Shown here piece after piece: positions 34,327-42,974 of a stretch of DNA of 64,000 nucleotides. Position numbers and translations under genes: made by a program. The notes under the pieces were generated by a model. The model ran no database searches, was not told the origin of the DNA, and worked only from the letters and a program-made list of their open reading frames with translations. Source of the stretch: Candidatus Angelobacter sp. Gp1-AA117 (GTDB lineage Bacteria > Acidobacteriota > Terriglobia > Terriglobales > Acidobacteriaceae). The stretch spans positions 1 to 64,000 of the forward strand of contig QHVI01000016.1 in NCBI GenBank assembly GCA_003223515.1, written 5' to 3'. The stretch's first letter is position 1, and every line of letters begins with the position of its first letter.

Positions 34327-34734
34327 ATGCACATGATTGACCATCTTGGTATTGCGGTGAAGTCACTTGTCCAAGCGCGCAAGTTTTATGAGCAACTCGG
34401 GTTGGAAGTGATTACAGAAGAAGAAGTGAAGCACGAAAAGGTGAAGGTGGCCATGATCCCGGTGGGCGAGAGCCGCATTGAGCTGCTGGAGGCCACCAGC
34501 GACGATTCAGTGATTGCCAAATTCTTGCAGAAGCGTGGCGAGGGGCTCCATCATGTGGCCATTCATGTTCCGGACTTGTCTCATGCGGTAGAGACACTCA
34601 AGGCCAATGGTGCGCGTTTTATTACAGATGAAATCAAAATTGGGGCCGGAGGACACCTCTATGTCTTCGTGCATCCATCAAGCGCTGGTGGAGTCCTGGT
34701 CGAGCTGGTACAGGATGCTCCATCGGCAGTCTGA
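34327..34734 (+). CDS. mce: Methylmalonyl-CoA epimerase
   Basis: 135 residues from ATG 34327 (CAGGAG 6 bases upstream; GTG 34306 less likely). VOC fold with MIDHLGIAVKSL (His ligand), VAMIPVGESRIELLE, GLHHVAIHVPDL (His) and the terminal FVHPSSAGGVLVELVQ (Glu), the standard metal-ligand pattern of the epimerase. It interconverts (R)- and (S)-methylmalonyl-CoA. With MeaB upstream it completes the accessory part of the propionyl-CoA route; the mutase itself is not in the window. Confidence 0.92.
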   Translation: MHMIDHLGIAVKSLVQARKFYEQLGLEVITEEEVKHEKVKVAMIPVGESRIELLEATSDDSVIAKFLQKRGEGLHHVAIHVPDLSHAVETLKANGARFITDEIKIGAGGHLYVFVHPSSAGGVLVELVQDAPSAV

Positions 34735-34775
34735 TGCGCACAGATCAGAGCAAGTGCGAGTTGAGAATCTGGTCA

Positions 34776-34859
34776 TTGAATAGTTTGGTAATTGTGTAAA
34801 TTTTCTTCGCAAAAGATTTTCCATTTACCCATTTACCAATTTACTCAGTTACCCATTGC
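34776..34859. repeat. Inverted repeat of TTGGTAATT/ACCAATTTAC words
   Basis: Left arm 34776-34803, right arm 34820-34859 (CCATTTACCCATTTACC...ACTCAGTTACCCATTG). It ends 4 bases before the tsaB ATG and so forms its 5' leader. Confidence 0.6.
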
Positions 34860-34863
34860 TTTC

Positions 34864-35544
34864 ATGCTCCTCGTCTCCATCGACACATCCGGCAAATCGG
34901 GCGGCATCACCCTGGCTGAAGGTGATCGCAACGGGTTCCGTGTGCTCGAATCGTCTTCTATTGCCGGAGGAACTTTTTCGGCGCAGCTTGTTCCTACCCT
35001 GGCATCGCTGCTTCAAAGACATGGTTTCACCGCCAGGGAGATTGGCGGATTTGCGGCCGTCTCCGGTCCGGGATCATTCACCGGCTTGCGCGTGGGATTA
35101 AGCGCCATCAAAGGTTTGGCCGAAGTGCTGAAACTACCGATTGCTACGGTTTCTCTGCTGGAGGCTCTGGCTACTTCTTCCTATCAGCAAGGCACAATCG
35201 CCACAGCGCTGGATGCAGGCCGCTCTGAGGTTTACTTCGGGCTTTTCAGTTTCTCGAATGGACGCGCCAGGAAGATCGCCGAGGAACTGCTCTCGCAAAC
35301 GGAATTTGCCTCTCGATTGACAGAGACAAAGCCGGTACGCCTTGTCACCAGCGACCATGCTGTTGCTGAGTTGTCGTTGGTAACCGGCGCTCAAGTGCAG
35401 GAAGTCACACGGCCCGGCAGTGAAGTGATCGCCCGGATCGGACTGCAAAAGCTGCTTGCAAATGAGACTGTCTCAGTGGAGGCGCTGGACGCCAATTACA
35501 TCCGGCGGTCCGATGCCGAGATTCTTTCAAAGCCGCAACGATAG
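34864..35544 (+). CDS. tsaB: tRNA threonylcarbamoyladenosine biosynthesis protein TsaB
   Basis: 226 residues from ATG 34864; the open frame upstream is repeat. N-terminal ASKHA fold with LVSIDTSGKSGGI, then GFAAVSGPGSFTGLRVGLSAIKGLAE, the TsaB signature, and ALDAGRSEVYFGLF. TsaB is an inactive Kae1 paralog that scaffolds TsaD/TsaE in t6A37 synthesis. In many bacteria it neighbours rimI, as here, but an inverted gene sits between. Confidence 0.92.
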   Translation: MLLVSIDTSGKSGGITLAEGDRNGFRVLESSSIAGGTFSAQLVPTLASLLQRHGFTAREIGGFAAVSGPGSFTGLRVGLSAIKGLAEVLKLPIATVSLLEALATSSYQQGTIATALDAGRSEVYFGLFSFSNGRARKIAEELLSQTEFASRLTETKPVRLVTSDHAVAELSLVTGAQVQEVTRPGSEVIARIGLQKLLANETVSVEALDANYIRRSDAEILSKPQR

Positions 35545-35561
35545 CCGGTGAGCAGCAGTCT

Positions 35562-36482
35562 CTATGCTATACGTTTGAAGATTTTATTCACCGCCTGCCG
35601 CATACGCTCACCCACCGGCAGGGCTTTTTCTTCAATCGCCTTCCAGTAGGCGATATCAACAATCTTTTCGAACTCAAACATGGTTACGCTGTCATAGGGC
35701 GGCATCTGGATTCCAGACTTAAGATCAGCGAGAGCACGCATCATGGCGCGTGTCTGGCGGAAGAGCAGAGTCGTAGGATAAAGAATCATGTTGAAGCCCA
35801 GGCTGTAGAGTTCATCAGGTGGCATCCACGGTGTAACGCCGCCACCTTCAAGAATCGATAGGGCCAGCGGTTCGCCCTTGAAGGCCCGGCCAACAGCGCG
35901 CAACTCTTTCATGTTCCGCGGTCCTTCTACGTATACGCCGTCTGCTCCGGCCTTCAGATATTTCTCACTGCGGCGGATTGCATCATCCACGCCATTCACG
36001 GCGATGGCATCTGTGCGGGCGAGAATAAAAAAGTTGTCGGCACTGCGGCGCGCCGAAACCGCAGCCCGAATTTTGTTGACCATCTCCTGCGGCTCAATTA
36101 CGGTTTTGCCTCCCATGTGTCCACAGCGCTTGGGCGAGCGCTGGTCTTCAATGAAGATCGCAGAGACACCCAGATCGTCATAGACGTGGACCGTGTGCAC
36201 CACGTTCTTTTCGTCTCCATAGCCGTCATCGCAGTCCACCAGCACTGGAAGCGAGCAGGCATGGATAATATCCGCTACTGCGGCAGACTTCTCTCCCAGC
36301 CGGTTTACATCCATATCAGGAAAGCCAAAGCGCATGCCATCCAGCGCGAAGCCGCCTACCTGATACGCGGGAAATCCGGCCTGCTCGATCATCTTTGCGG
36401 TGAGCGCGTCGCAGGCTGAAGGAAGCTGCAGAAGTTTGTGTTCCTGCAGAAGGTGTTTCCAGTTGCGTTTACGGTGTTCCAT
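35562..36482 (-). CDS. Isocitrate lyase / PEP mutase family protein
   Basis: 306 residues from ATG at 36482. TIM barrel with PSACDALTAKMIEQAGFPAYQVGGFA, VDCDDGYGDEKNVVHTV (Mg-binding Asp pair), FIEDQRSPKRCGHMGGKTVI (the catalytic loop KRCGH, with the Cys of isocitrate/methylisocitrate lyases) and ILARTDAIAVNG. The KRCGH motif favours a C-C lyase over a PEP mutase. It could cleave 2-methylisocitrate or oxaloacetate-type substrates; this is not decided by sequence. Oriented against tsaB and rimI. Confidence 0.85.
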   Translation of the reverse strand: MEHRKRNWKHLLQEHKLLQLPSACDALTAKMIEQAGFPAYQVGGFALDGMRFGFPDMDVNRLGEKSAAVADIIHACSLPVLVDCDDGYGDEKNVVHTVHVYDDLGVSAIFIEDQRSPKRCGHMGGKTVIEPQEMVNKIRAAVSARRSADNFFILARTDAIAVNGVDDAIRRSEKYLKAGADGVYVEGPRNMKELRAVGRAFKGEPLALSILEGGGVTPWMPPDELYSLGFNMILYPTTLLFRQTRAMMRALADLKSGIQMPPYDSVTMFEFEKIVDIAYWKAIEEKALPVGERMRQAVNKIFKRIA

Positions 36483-36544
36483 GCTGAATAAGATGCCGAT
36501 CGGGTACAATGCTCTGCCTTGTTCATGGTGCAAATACAGAAGCT

Positions 36545-36994
36545 ATGATTCGCGTCCGTGCTGCTGTTGCCGACGATTTACCGCAGATGATGGAGATCGC
36601 GAAGCGTTCTGTCACCGCTGCGCAATGGACTCCAGAGCAGTACCAGAAGATGCTCTCCTCCGGACGCGTGGTTCTGGTGATTGAAGACGATGCCCGGGTG
36701 ATGGGCTTTATTGCCGGGCGGGGAGCGGCAGAAGAGTGGGAAATTGAAAACGTCGCAGTGGCAGCTCCGGCCCGCCGCCGGGGATTGGGCTCACATCTGC
36801 TGGGAGAGTTTCTGCACCACGTTCGCAACAGGCAGGGGAAAGAGGTCTTTCTGGAGGTGCGCGAATCGAATCATGCGGCGCGCAAGCTCTATGAAAAATG
36901 GGCATTTATCGAGGCCGGTAGGCGCAAATCCTATTATCAGAACCCGCCGGAAGATGCCCTGATCCTGAAATTTTATTTTCCGCAAATGGGCTGA
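36545..36994 (+). CDS. rimI: GNAT acetyltransferase, RimI-like
   Basis: 149 residues from ATG 36545. GNAT core: MIRVRAAVADDLPQMMEIA, VMGFIAGRGAAEEWEIENVAVAAPARRRGLGSHLL (acetyl-CoA pyrophosphate loop RRRGLGS) and FLEVRESNHAARKLYEKWAFIEAGRRKSYYQNPPEDALILKF, which is the RimI end pattern. RimI acetylates the N-terminus of ribosomal protein S18. Proximity to tsaB supports the assignment. Confidence 0.88.
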   Translation: MIRVRAAVADDLPQMMEIAKRSVTAAQWTPEQYQKMLSSGRVVLVIEDDARVMGFIAGRGAAEEWEIENVAVAAPARRRGLGSHLLGEFLHHVRNRQGKEVFLEVRESNHAARKLYEKWAFIEAGRRKSYYQNPPEDALILKFYFPQMG

Positions 36995-37061
36995 ATTTTG
37001 GTTGAACCAGAGTGGCCCATGTGCTAGTTTTTGAGGAGAACAATGCAGGAGGTTCTTCCGG

Positions 37062-37292
37062 ATGGTAAATTCCGTTCGTGAACAGCTTCTTGCCAGCCAC
37101 GATGAATTTCGCCGGCTGGCTCAGGAACATGCCCAATACTCCCAACGCCTCGAATCCCTTATCGAAAAACGTTATCTCAGTGACGACGAAAAGGTGGAAG
37201 AGGTGCGTCTTAAAAAACTCAAGCTGCGGATCAAAGACCAGATGGAAATGATCGAGCAGGAACACAGGCGCGAAAGAGTACACGTAGCTTAA
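37062..37292 (+). CDS. DUF465 (YdcH-like) small helical protein
   Basis: 76 residues, SD AGGAGG about 9 bases upstream. Helical hairpin LLASHDEFRRLAQEHAQYSQRLESLIEK...LSDDEKVEEVRLKKLKLRIKDQMEMI matches the short YdcH/DUF465 family (unknown function, often 70-80 residues). Confidence 0.85.
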   Translation: MVNSVREQLLASHDEFRRLAQEHAQYSQRLESLIEKRYLSDDEKVEEVRLKKLKLRIKDQMEMIEQEHRRERVHVA

Positions 37293-37531
37293 AGCTCGCC
37301 TGGGGAATCTAACCTCTCCGCCTGACAGGGGATCTTGCTCAGGAAGGAGAGGTCTGTTTGGTTTGATTCAACGGGCAGTGGGCACTCGCTGGCGTATCTA
37401 TACGCTGTCCATCTTCTACTCACAAAGCATCCTTTATCGTGGAAAAACCCTCTAATCAAGCAATTGCAGCCTTACCGCTTGCGTCGCTCGCTGACAAAGG
37501 CTTATTTCAACCTATAAAAAGGACAAAGCTC

Positions 37532-37720
37532 ATGAGAGTTACAGCCGAGAGGCTCAAGGCGCGTACTGAACAATTGCGGAAGCAAGGCATCAAGGTGCGT
37601 CCTGTGCTGGGCACCATCACGGATACCACCCAAAAGTTGCCTGAGAGCACTGCCAAGACCAACACCGGGAATGACGCGGAGAAGAAAGCTGTGCAAGAGC
37701 GTACCCGTTTGGCGAGTTGA
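37532..37720 (+). CDS. Small basic hypothetical protein
   Basis: 62 residues from ATG 37532, SD AAAGGA 8 bases upstream. Hydrophilic, MRVTAERLKARTEQLRKQGIKVRP then Thr/Asn-rich. No family is recognised. It is followed 25 bases later by another tiny frame with similar composition. Confidence 0.55.
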   Translation: MRVTAERLKARTEQLRKQGIKVRPVLGTITDTTQKLPESTAKTNTGNDAEKKAVQERTRLAS

Positions 37721-37745
37721 CTAAACTTCATTACCAGGGAACCCA

Positions 37746-37907
37746 ATGCCAAAATCAAACAAATCCAAACCAGAACGTAACACTATCCGGGTACTTACCT
37801 TTCATGCCGATAAACCCGCGGCCCCAACCCCGGCAAATACCAGCACGGATGCGCTGGCAGATGCAATCCGCAAGACGTGGATGCAAAACAAGCTGAAAAC
37901 CGCTTAA
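37746..37907 (+). CDS. 53-residue basic hypothetical protein
   Basis: ATG 37746 to TAA 37907. MPKSNKSKPERN... then Pro/Ala/Thr linker and a helix DALADAIRKTWMQNKLKTA. A plausible SD (AGGGA) lies at about 37735, 6 bases upstream. No recognised family. It may pair with the preceding small gene. Confidence 0.45.
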   Translation: MPKSNKSKPERNTIRVLTFHADKPAAPTPANTSTDALADAIRKTWMQNKLKTA

Positions 37908-38068
37908 AAGCTTTCACCACAGATGAACACTCATAAACCCTGATTTTCTTTCTGTGTTTCATCTCGCTCGTGTCGGTGCGCGGTCTGCGTTGACCTCGGA
38001 TATTACTGCTGCTCCACGATTTTTCAAACTTTACCTGCCATTCACCTGCAATCGCTATAATCTTCATA

Positions 38069-38731
38069 ATGGTCCGTGACGGAATCTTTTATGCCTTAGG
38101 AATGGTGCTGGTGGCTGCCGTGATGTGGTGGCTGGGTGTGCCCTGGCTGGCGGTCATTCCTCTGCTGTTTGCGGCATTCTTTCTGTGGTTCTTTCGTGAT
38201 CCGGAGCGCACAATTCCAGCGGAGGCAGGGCTGATCGTTTCACCGGCGGACGGCAAGATTACGGACATTTCTCCTACGCAACTGAATGGCAAGCCATGCA
38301 CGCGCATCAGCATCTTTCTCAACGTATTCGACGTGCATGTGAACCGCTCGCCGGTTGCCGGTGTAATCAGAGAGGTGGTTTACAAGAGTGGCCAGTTCGC
38401 CAATGCCATGGGTGCAGCTTCTTCTGATGCCAATGAGCAGAATATCGTGACCGTGGAGAGCGAAGGGCAGACCATGGTCTTCAAGCAGATTGCCGGTCTG
38501 CTGGCACGGCGGATTGTATTCACGAAACAAGTGGGAGATGCGGTAGCGCGCGGTGAACGCATCGGACTGATCAAATTCGGTTCGCGTACTGACGTGATTT
38601 TCCCCGCTCCCTCTGAGCTGCGCGTGAAGACAGGAGACCGGGTCAAAGGTGGCGCTTCAATCCTGGCCCAGGTGAAGGTTTCTCAGGATAATCGGCCTGC
38701 AGTGCAGCAGCATTCGGAGGCGATCCAATGA
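38069..38731 (+). CDS. psd: Phosphatidylserine decarboxylase proenzyme (short/archaeal type)
   Basis: 220 residues. Two N-terminal membrane helices ([31 protein letters not shown]) precede the PSD domain: [24 protein letters not shown] and the C-terminal [11 protein letters not shown], where the Ser of the GS motif becomes the pyruvoyl group after self-cleavage. It converts phosphatidylserine to phosphatidylethanolamine. It overlaps pssA by 4 bases, so consecutive steps of PE synthesis are coupled. Confidence 0.93.
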   Translation: MVRDGIFYALGMVLVAAVMWWLGVPWLAVIPLLFAAFFLWFFRDPERTIPAEAGLIVSPADGKITDISPTQLNGKPCTRISIFLNVFDVHVNRSPVAGVIREVVYKSGQFANAMGAASSDANEQNIVTVESEGQTMVFKQIAGLLARRIVFTKQVGDAVARGERIGLIKFGSRTDVIFPAPSELRVKTGDRVKGGASILAQVKVSQDNRPAVQQHSEAIQ

Positions 38732-39597
38732 ACACCCCGCAACGCCGCTGGGAAGACGAGTTTCCTCAGCAGAAGCGCCGTATGCGCAAAGGCATGTACA
38801 TTCTGCCTTCGCTGTTCACGGCTGCCAACATCGCAGCAGGTTACTATGCGATTGCACAGTCCATGCTGGGTGATGCGCAGAGCTTCTGGCATTTTGATCA
38901 TGCGGCTAAGGCAATCGGGTTCGCTGTGGTAGCGGACGGACTGGATGGCCGTATTGCCCGCATGACCAATACCACCAGCGATTTTGGCCGGGAACTGGAT
39001 TCGCTTGCGGATGTAATTACCTTTGGCGTTGCTCCTGCGATCCTCGCATGGATGTGGGGTTTCCGCATGCTGGCCGATGCTCCCAGCCAGGAGATTCATA
39101 CGCGCCTGATACAACTCGGGCTGATTGCGACGTTTATTTTTCTGGTTGCCGGGGCAAGCCGTCTGGCGCGCTTCAACATCCAGACCAATCCACAGCCTTC
39201 GAATCCGGGAAGGCCAGGAAGAAAATATTTTGTCGGGATGCCTATCCCTGCTGGTGCAGGCGTGGTGGCTGCGGTGGTTCACTTTGATCGTGGACAGCCG
39301 CTGCCCTATTGGTGGCTGGCCCCGGCCTGGCTCGGCATCCTGGTGCTGGTTGCTTTCCTCATGGTGAGCACCTGGCGTTTTTACAGCTTTAAAGATTTGA
39401 ATATGCGCAGCCGCCATCCTTTTCAAATTATCATTCTTATTTGCGGTTCGGGAGCGCTGGTCTGGTTTTACTCAGAGTATGTGCTGTTCATTCTGGCCAT
39501 CAGCTACATGTTGAGCGGTATCATCACCAGATTCTCTTATGCAGTGCGCCGCCGTCGCGCTGAACCTTCATATAAGGAAGCTGCTGAACCCAGATGA
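38728..39597 (+). CDS. pssA: CDP-diacylglycerol-serine O-phosphatidyltransferase
   Basis: 289 residues. CDP-alcohol phosphotransferase motif [26 protein letters not shown] (D-x2-D-G-x2-A-R-x8-G-x3-D-x3-D). Several membrane helices ([65 protein letters not shown]). It makes phosphatidylserine from CDP-DAG and serine in the inner membrane. Start and stop overlaps (4 bases each) join it to psd and to the next gene. Confidence 0.94.
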   Translation: MNTPQRRWEDEFPQQKRRMRKGMYILPSLFTAANIAAGYYAIAQSMLGDAQSFWHFDHAAKAIGFAVVADGLDGRIARMTNTTSDFGRELDSLADVITFGVAPAILAWMWGFRMLADAPSQEIHTRLIQLGLIATFIFLVAGASRLARFNIQTNPQPSNPGRPGRKYFVGMPIPAGAGVVAAVVHFDRGQPLPYWWLAPAWLGILVLVAFLMVSTWRFYSFKDLNMRSRHPFQIIILICGSGALVWFYSEYVLFILAISYMLSGIITRFSYAVRRRRAEPSYKEAAEPR

Positions 39598-40637
39598 AAA
39601 CTGAAAACCAGAAATGGGGGTTTCGCGCAGCGATTATCGGCGCGGCCACGCTCAAAGGTAAAGAACTGAAAGACGTTCTGGAAGAGCGGAACTTTCCGGC
39701 CATGGACATCAAGCTGCTCGACGACGATGAGTCGCTGGGCCAGCTTGACAACGTTCAGGATGAGGTTGCCTTCGTGCAGCCGGTAGGCCGCGATCAACTC
39801 GATCAGGTAGATTTCACTTTCTTTGCCTCTGAGGAGGCCTTCACCCGCAGAAACTGGAAGATGGCGCGGGATGCCGGCAGCGCGATCGTCGATCTTTCTT
39901 ATGCGCTGGAGACGGAGATGAATGCTCCGGTGCGTTCGCCCTGGATTGATCGCGAATTGGGGCGGCAGGCGCAGATGAACCTGGAATCTACGGCGATCTC
40001 CATCGCGCATCCGGCAGCTATCGTGCTGGCCTTGCTCCTGTTGCGCGCGCAAAAACCAGCGGCTATTCGCAGCAGTATAGCCACCGTCTTCGAGCCGGTT
40101 TCCGAGCAGGGCCGCAGGGGCATGGATGAACTGCATGAGCAGACCGTAAACCTGCTCTCATTCCAGCAGATGCCGACCAATGTCTTTGCCTCCCAGGTAG
40201 CGTTCAACATGGTGGGCCGTTATGGGCAAGGTTCAGGCCTTACGCTGGAATCTGTGGAGCGCCGGATCGGCAGCCACATCCGCAAGCTTTTGGGCGACCG
40301 CGCCCCCGTTCCTTCCCTGATGCTGCTGCAAGCTCCTGTATTTCACGCACACACCTTTTCGGTTTACATTGAGCTTGAGAAAAATATTTCATTGGGTGAT
40401 TTTTCCCAGGCGCTGGCGGGCGAGCACGTAGAAGTCACACGAGCGGCGGAAGATTCGCCCAGCAATGTAAATGTCGCCGGCAAAGACGAGATTCTGGTGG
40501 CGGTACGACGCGATCTGGTGCATGAAAACGGCTTCTGGATATGGGCGGCCGTAGATAACCTGAGACTGGCAGCGATAACTGCGGTAGAATGCGCGACTGT
40601 GCTGGCCGCTGTAAGGCCTCACGGAAAAGTCCAGTGA
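39594..40637 (+). CDS. Aspartate-semialdehyde dehydrogenase-like protein lacking the catalytic Cys
   Basis: 347 residues. Overall ASD fold: N-terminal Rossmann (AAIIGAATLKGKELKDVLEERNFP), FTFFASEEAFTRR, and a dimerisation domain with AFNMVGRYG and FHAHTFSVYIELEK. The active-site NCxT segment reads AHPAAIVLALLLL, so the nucleophilic Cys is absent. This resembles the Usg-1-like branch of non-catalytic ASD homologs. The 4-base overlap with pssA suggests translation together with the PE pathway. The function is unknown. Confidence 0.82.
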   Translation: MKTENQKWGFRAAIIGAATLKGKELKDVLEERNFPAMDIKLLDDDESLGQLDNVQDEVAFVQPVGRDQLDQVDFTFFASEEAFTRRNWKMARDAGSAIVDLSYALETEMNAPVRSPWIDRELGRQAQMNLESTAISIAHPAAIVLALLLLRAQKPAAIRSSIATVFEPVSEQGRRGMDELHEQTVNLLSFQQMPTNVFASQVAFNMVGRYGQGSGLTLESVERRIGSHIRKLLGDRAPVPSLMLLQAPVFHAHTFSVYIELEKNISLGDFSQALAGEHVEVTRAAEDSPSNVNVAGKDEILVAVRRDLVHENGFWIWAAVDNLRLAAITAVECATVLAAVRPHGKVQ

Positions 40638-40679
40638 AGAAGCAGTCAGCATTCAGCCGGCAGAACGAAATCCGTTTTC

Positions 40680-40885
40680 ACCACAGCGTGGCGGAGCCGC
40701 AACCAAAAGGCCTTAACCGCAGAGAACGCAGAGGGCGCAGAGGAAGCCAAGTAAGCCACGAATGACGCGAATAGCGCGAATCGAAGATTAGGTAAAGCGC
40801 AGGAAAGACCTCAGAAATTCTTCGCGGCTTGGGACGAATTTGATTGTTGGCACTACAAAGGACGCAAAGGAAAAGAACGAAAAAA
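40680..40885. repeat. Intergenic repeat block before lptE
   Basis: ACCACAGCGTGGCGGAGCCGC, AACCGCAGAGAACGCAGAGGGCGC, CGAATGACGCGAATAGCGCGAA, AATTCTTCGCGGCTTGGGACGAATTT and CAAAGGACGCAAAGGAAAAG. The last word runs into the lptE SD region. Confidence 0.65.
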
Positions 40886-41434
40886 ATGAAGTCCATGTGT
40901 ACCAAGACCGGCCGTTCTCAATTCCTGACAATTGTCGTTCTGGTACTGTCGGTCACCGTTTGCGGTTGCGGCTACCACACGGCTGGGCATGCAAGCCGTC
41001 TTGCGAAAAACCTGCATGTGATTGCGATTCCCGGATTCACAAATCAGACTCAGACCTACCGCCTTGAACAGTTACTCACGCAGAATGTAGTGCGCGAGTT
41101 CATCAGCCGGACAAATTACCAGGTGTTGAACAGCATGTCAGATTCTGCGGATGCCACCTTGAAAGGCGTGGTGGTTTCTGCCGCAGCTTCACCCTTGACC
41201 TATGACGCGCAGACCGGGCGCGTATCGAGTTCAGTCGTCATTGTGACCATGCGGGTTACCCTGACCAATCGTGCCGGAAAAATTCTCTTTGAAAACCAGA
41301 ATTACACCTTCCGGGAGCAGTACCAGGTTTCCCAGGAGATCGCCAGCTTCTTTAATGAGGAGACGCCCGCGTTGCAGCGCATGTCGCGCGATTTTGCCCG
41401 TACCCTGGTCAGTGACATTCTGGAGGCCTACTGA
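40886..41434 (+). CDS. lptE: LPS-assembly lipoprotein LptE
   Basis: 182 residues from ATG 40886; an earlier GTG/TTG-type start would lie in repeat. A lipoprotein signal ends at VTVCGCGYHTAG, with lipidation probably on the second Cys. The mature part has the LptE/RlpB pattern VIAIPGFTNQTQTYRLEQLLTQNVVREFISRTNYQVL and a C-terminal helix EETPALQRMSRDFARTLVSDILEAY. LptE plugs the LptD outer-membrane barrel that inserts LPS. One-base overlap with holA, a common pairing. Confidence 0.88.
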   Translation: MKSMCTKTGRSQFLTIVVLVLSVTVCGCGYHTAGHASRLAKNLHVIAIPGFTNQTQTYRLEQLLTQNVVREFISRTNYQVLNSMSDSADATLKGVVVSAAASPLTYDAQTGRVSSSVVIVTMRVTLTNRAGKILFENQNYTFREQYQVSQEIASFFNEETPALQRMSRDFARTLVSDILEAY

Positions 41435-42564
41435 TGCCGGGCCGCAGCTTTGCGCCTTCGGAGCGCTTCGTTTCTGAGGTCACAAATAATAAGCTTCGCC
41501 CGGCGTATGTTTTCATAGGCGACGAGGTGTTTTTTCGCGATCACTGCCGCCAGGCGTTGATCCAGCATCTGGTCCCCAACGATCTGCGCGACTTCAGCCT
41601 CCATGATCTCGATCTTTCTGAGGTAAATCTGGCTGAGATTCTCGATGGCGCCCGCACTCCTTCGCTGATGGCGCCTTTCCAGGTGTTCTTTATCCGTGGA
41701 GTCAAGAATCTCTATGGCCGCGGATCGCATGCAGAAGAGTTTGCGGCGATAGAGCAGTATGTGAAAGATCCCAATCCGGCGGCGGTGCTCATCTTTGTGG
41801 CTGATCACATCAGTATTCCCGCAGACGTCCGGCGCATGGACATGCAGGACAAAGAGCGTTATGAGCGCATCCGCGAAACCCTGGGTGAGTACTGCGGTAT
41901 GGTGGAACTGGCGCGCGTGGATGAGAGCGACGGCATGCGCTGGGTTATGGAGCGGGCGCAGAAAGAAGAAGTGAAAATAGACCAGGATGCCGCCCGCGAA
42001 CTGGTAGATGCGTTGGGGGCGGACATGATGCTCATAAGCAGCGAACTGGAAAAATTGATTCTCTACACCGGCGAAAAGAAGCGCATTACCCTGGGCGATG
42101 TGGAAACCATGGTGCTGGCCGCCAAGCAGCGCTCGCTCTACGAACTCACAGAAGCTATTTCAGCGAAAGATAAAATCAAAGCCGTGGCTGTGCTCGATGC
42201 AATGCTTGCGACCGGCGAGGGCGAAGAGGCGGCTATCGGGCATCTTTATATGCTGGCCAAGACTTTTCGGCAGATGCTGGTTATCTCTGAAAAGAACGTC
42301 CGTGATCCCAAGATGATCTGGCAGGCATTGTGGCAGGGCTTCCGCGTTCCACCGTTTGCCGCGGAAGACATCATCCGGCAGGCGCGCCGCTACAAATCCC
42401 GCCGTGAACTCACCCGCGCCTTAAAGCTGATTGCCCGAGCCGACATGGCACTGCGTTCGAATGCGCCCAGCAAGCGGTTAGTGCTGGAACAACTCGTGAT
42501 GCATCTGGCAGAAGAGCCCAAGGCCATGACGAGTGAGTGGATGCAGGATCAACTCCCGGTTTAA
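41434..42564 (+). CDS. holA: DNA polymerase III delta subunit HolA
   Basis: 376 residues. AAA-like clamp-loader fold without Walker A: RPAYVFIGDEVFFRDHCRQAL at the start, a central DMMLISSELEKLILYTG, VETMVLAAKQRSLYELTEAIS, and C-terminal collar helices KSRRELTRALKLIARADMALRSNAPSKRLVLEQLVMHL. Delta opens the beta clamp. The start overlaps the lptE stop. Confidence 0.92.
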   Translation: MPGRSFAPSERFVSEVTNNKLRPAYVFIGDEVFFRDHCRQALIQHLVPNDLRDFSLHDLDLSEVNLAEILDGARTPSLMAPFQVFFIRGVKNLYGRGSHAEEFAAIEQYVKDPNPAAVLIFVADHISIPADVRRMDMQDKERYERIRETLGEYCGMVELARVDESDGMRWVMERAQKEEVKIDQDAARELVDALGADMMLISSELEKLILYTGEKKRITLGDVETMVLAAKQRSLYELTEAISAKDKIKAVAVLDAMLATGEGEEAAIGHLYMLAKTFRQMLVISEKNVRDPKMIWQALWQGFRVPPFAAEDIIRQARRYKSRRELTRALKLIARADMALRSNAPSKRLVLEQLVMHLAEEPKAMTSEWMQDQLPV

Positions 42565-42972
42565 CCGACGCGAAGAGCGCCAAAACCTTCGCCGCTGATG
42601 AACGCATGATGACGCTGGTCTGCTGAAGATGCTTCCGCGCAGGCGAGGACGCCTAATGCCACTTACTTTGCACATTCGAGCATGAATTTAAAAGAATTTT
42701 CGCATGGGCGGGCAGCAGCGGGGCAGATTCCTCCACCCTACTCACGCGCTGAAGAAAACGCGCGTGAGCTTAACGGGCGCTCGGAATGACATCTCTCATT
42801 GGGATACAGCATGGTGTCCCTAAAGTAAGTGACATTAGGCGAGGACGCTTGCGCTCCATAAGCTCTGAATTATTTTCTTTGCTACCTTTGCGTGCTGGGC
42901 GCCCTGCGGTGGAAAAAGAACGAAAAAGCGAAAGCCCGGAACAATCCGGGATTAAAAGCTAGTAGCTAGCAG
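42565..42972. other. Spacer holding the short MITE-like copy
   Basis: 408 bases without a gene. It contains CTTCGCCGCTGATGAACGC (about 42588), the 184-bp MITE-like element (listed separately), and at about 42880-42912 a Cys-repeat word GCTACCTTTGCGTGCTGG. The rpsT terminator-like hairpin closes it. Confidence 0.6.
42654..42837. mobile_element. MITE-like element, short copy (184 bp)
   Basis: Termini TAATGCCACTTACTT (42654-42668) and AAGTAAGTGACATTA (42823-42837), flanked by a 12-bp direct repeat GGCGAGGACGC(C/T) (42642-42653 and 42838-42849, 11 of 12). It equals the long copy at 20723-21053 minus an internal segment of about 147 bases. The shared 171 bases differ at only three positions. Confidence 0.8.
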
Positions 42973-42974
42973 CT
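42950..42974 (-). terminator. Terminator-like hairpin after rpsT
   Basis: Read on the minus strand: AGTAGC-TGCTA-GCTACT followed by AGCTTTTAATC, immediately at the rpsT stop. Confidence 0.5.
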
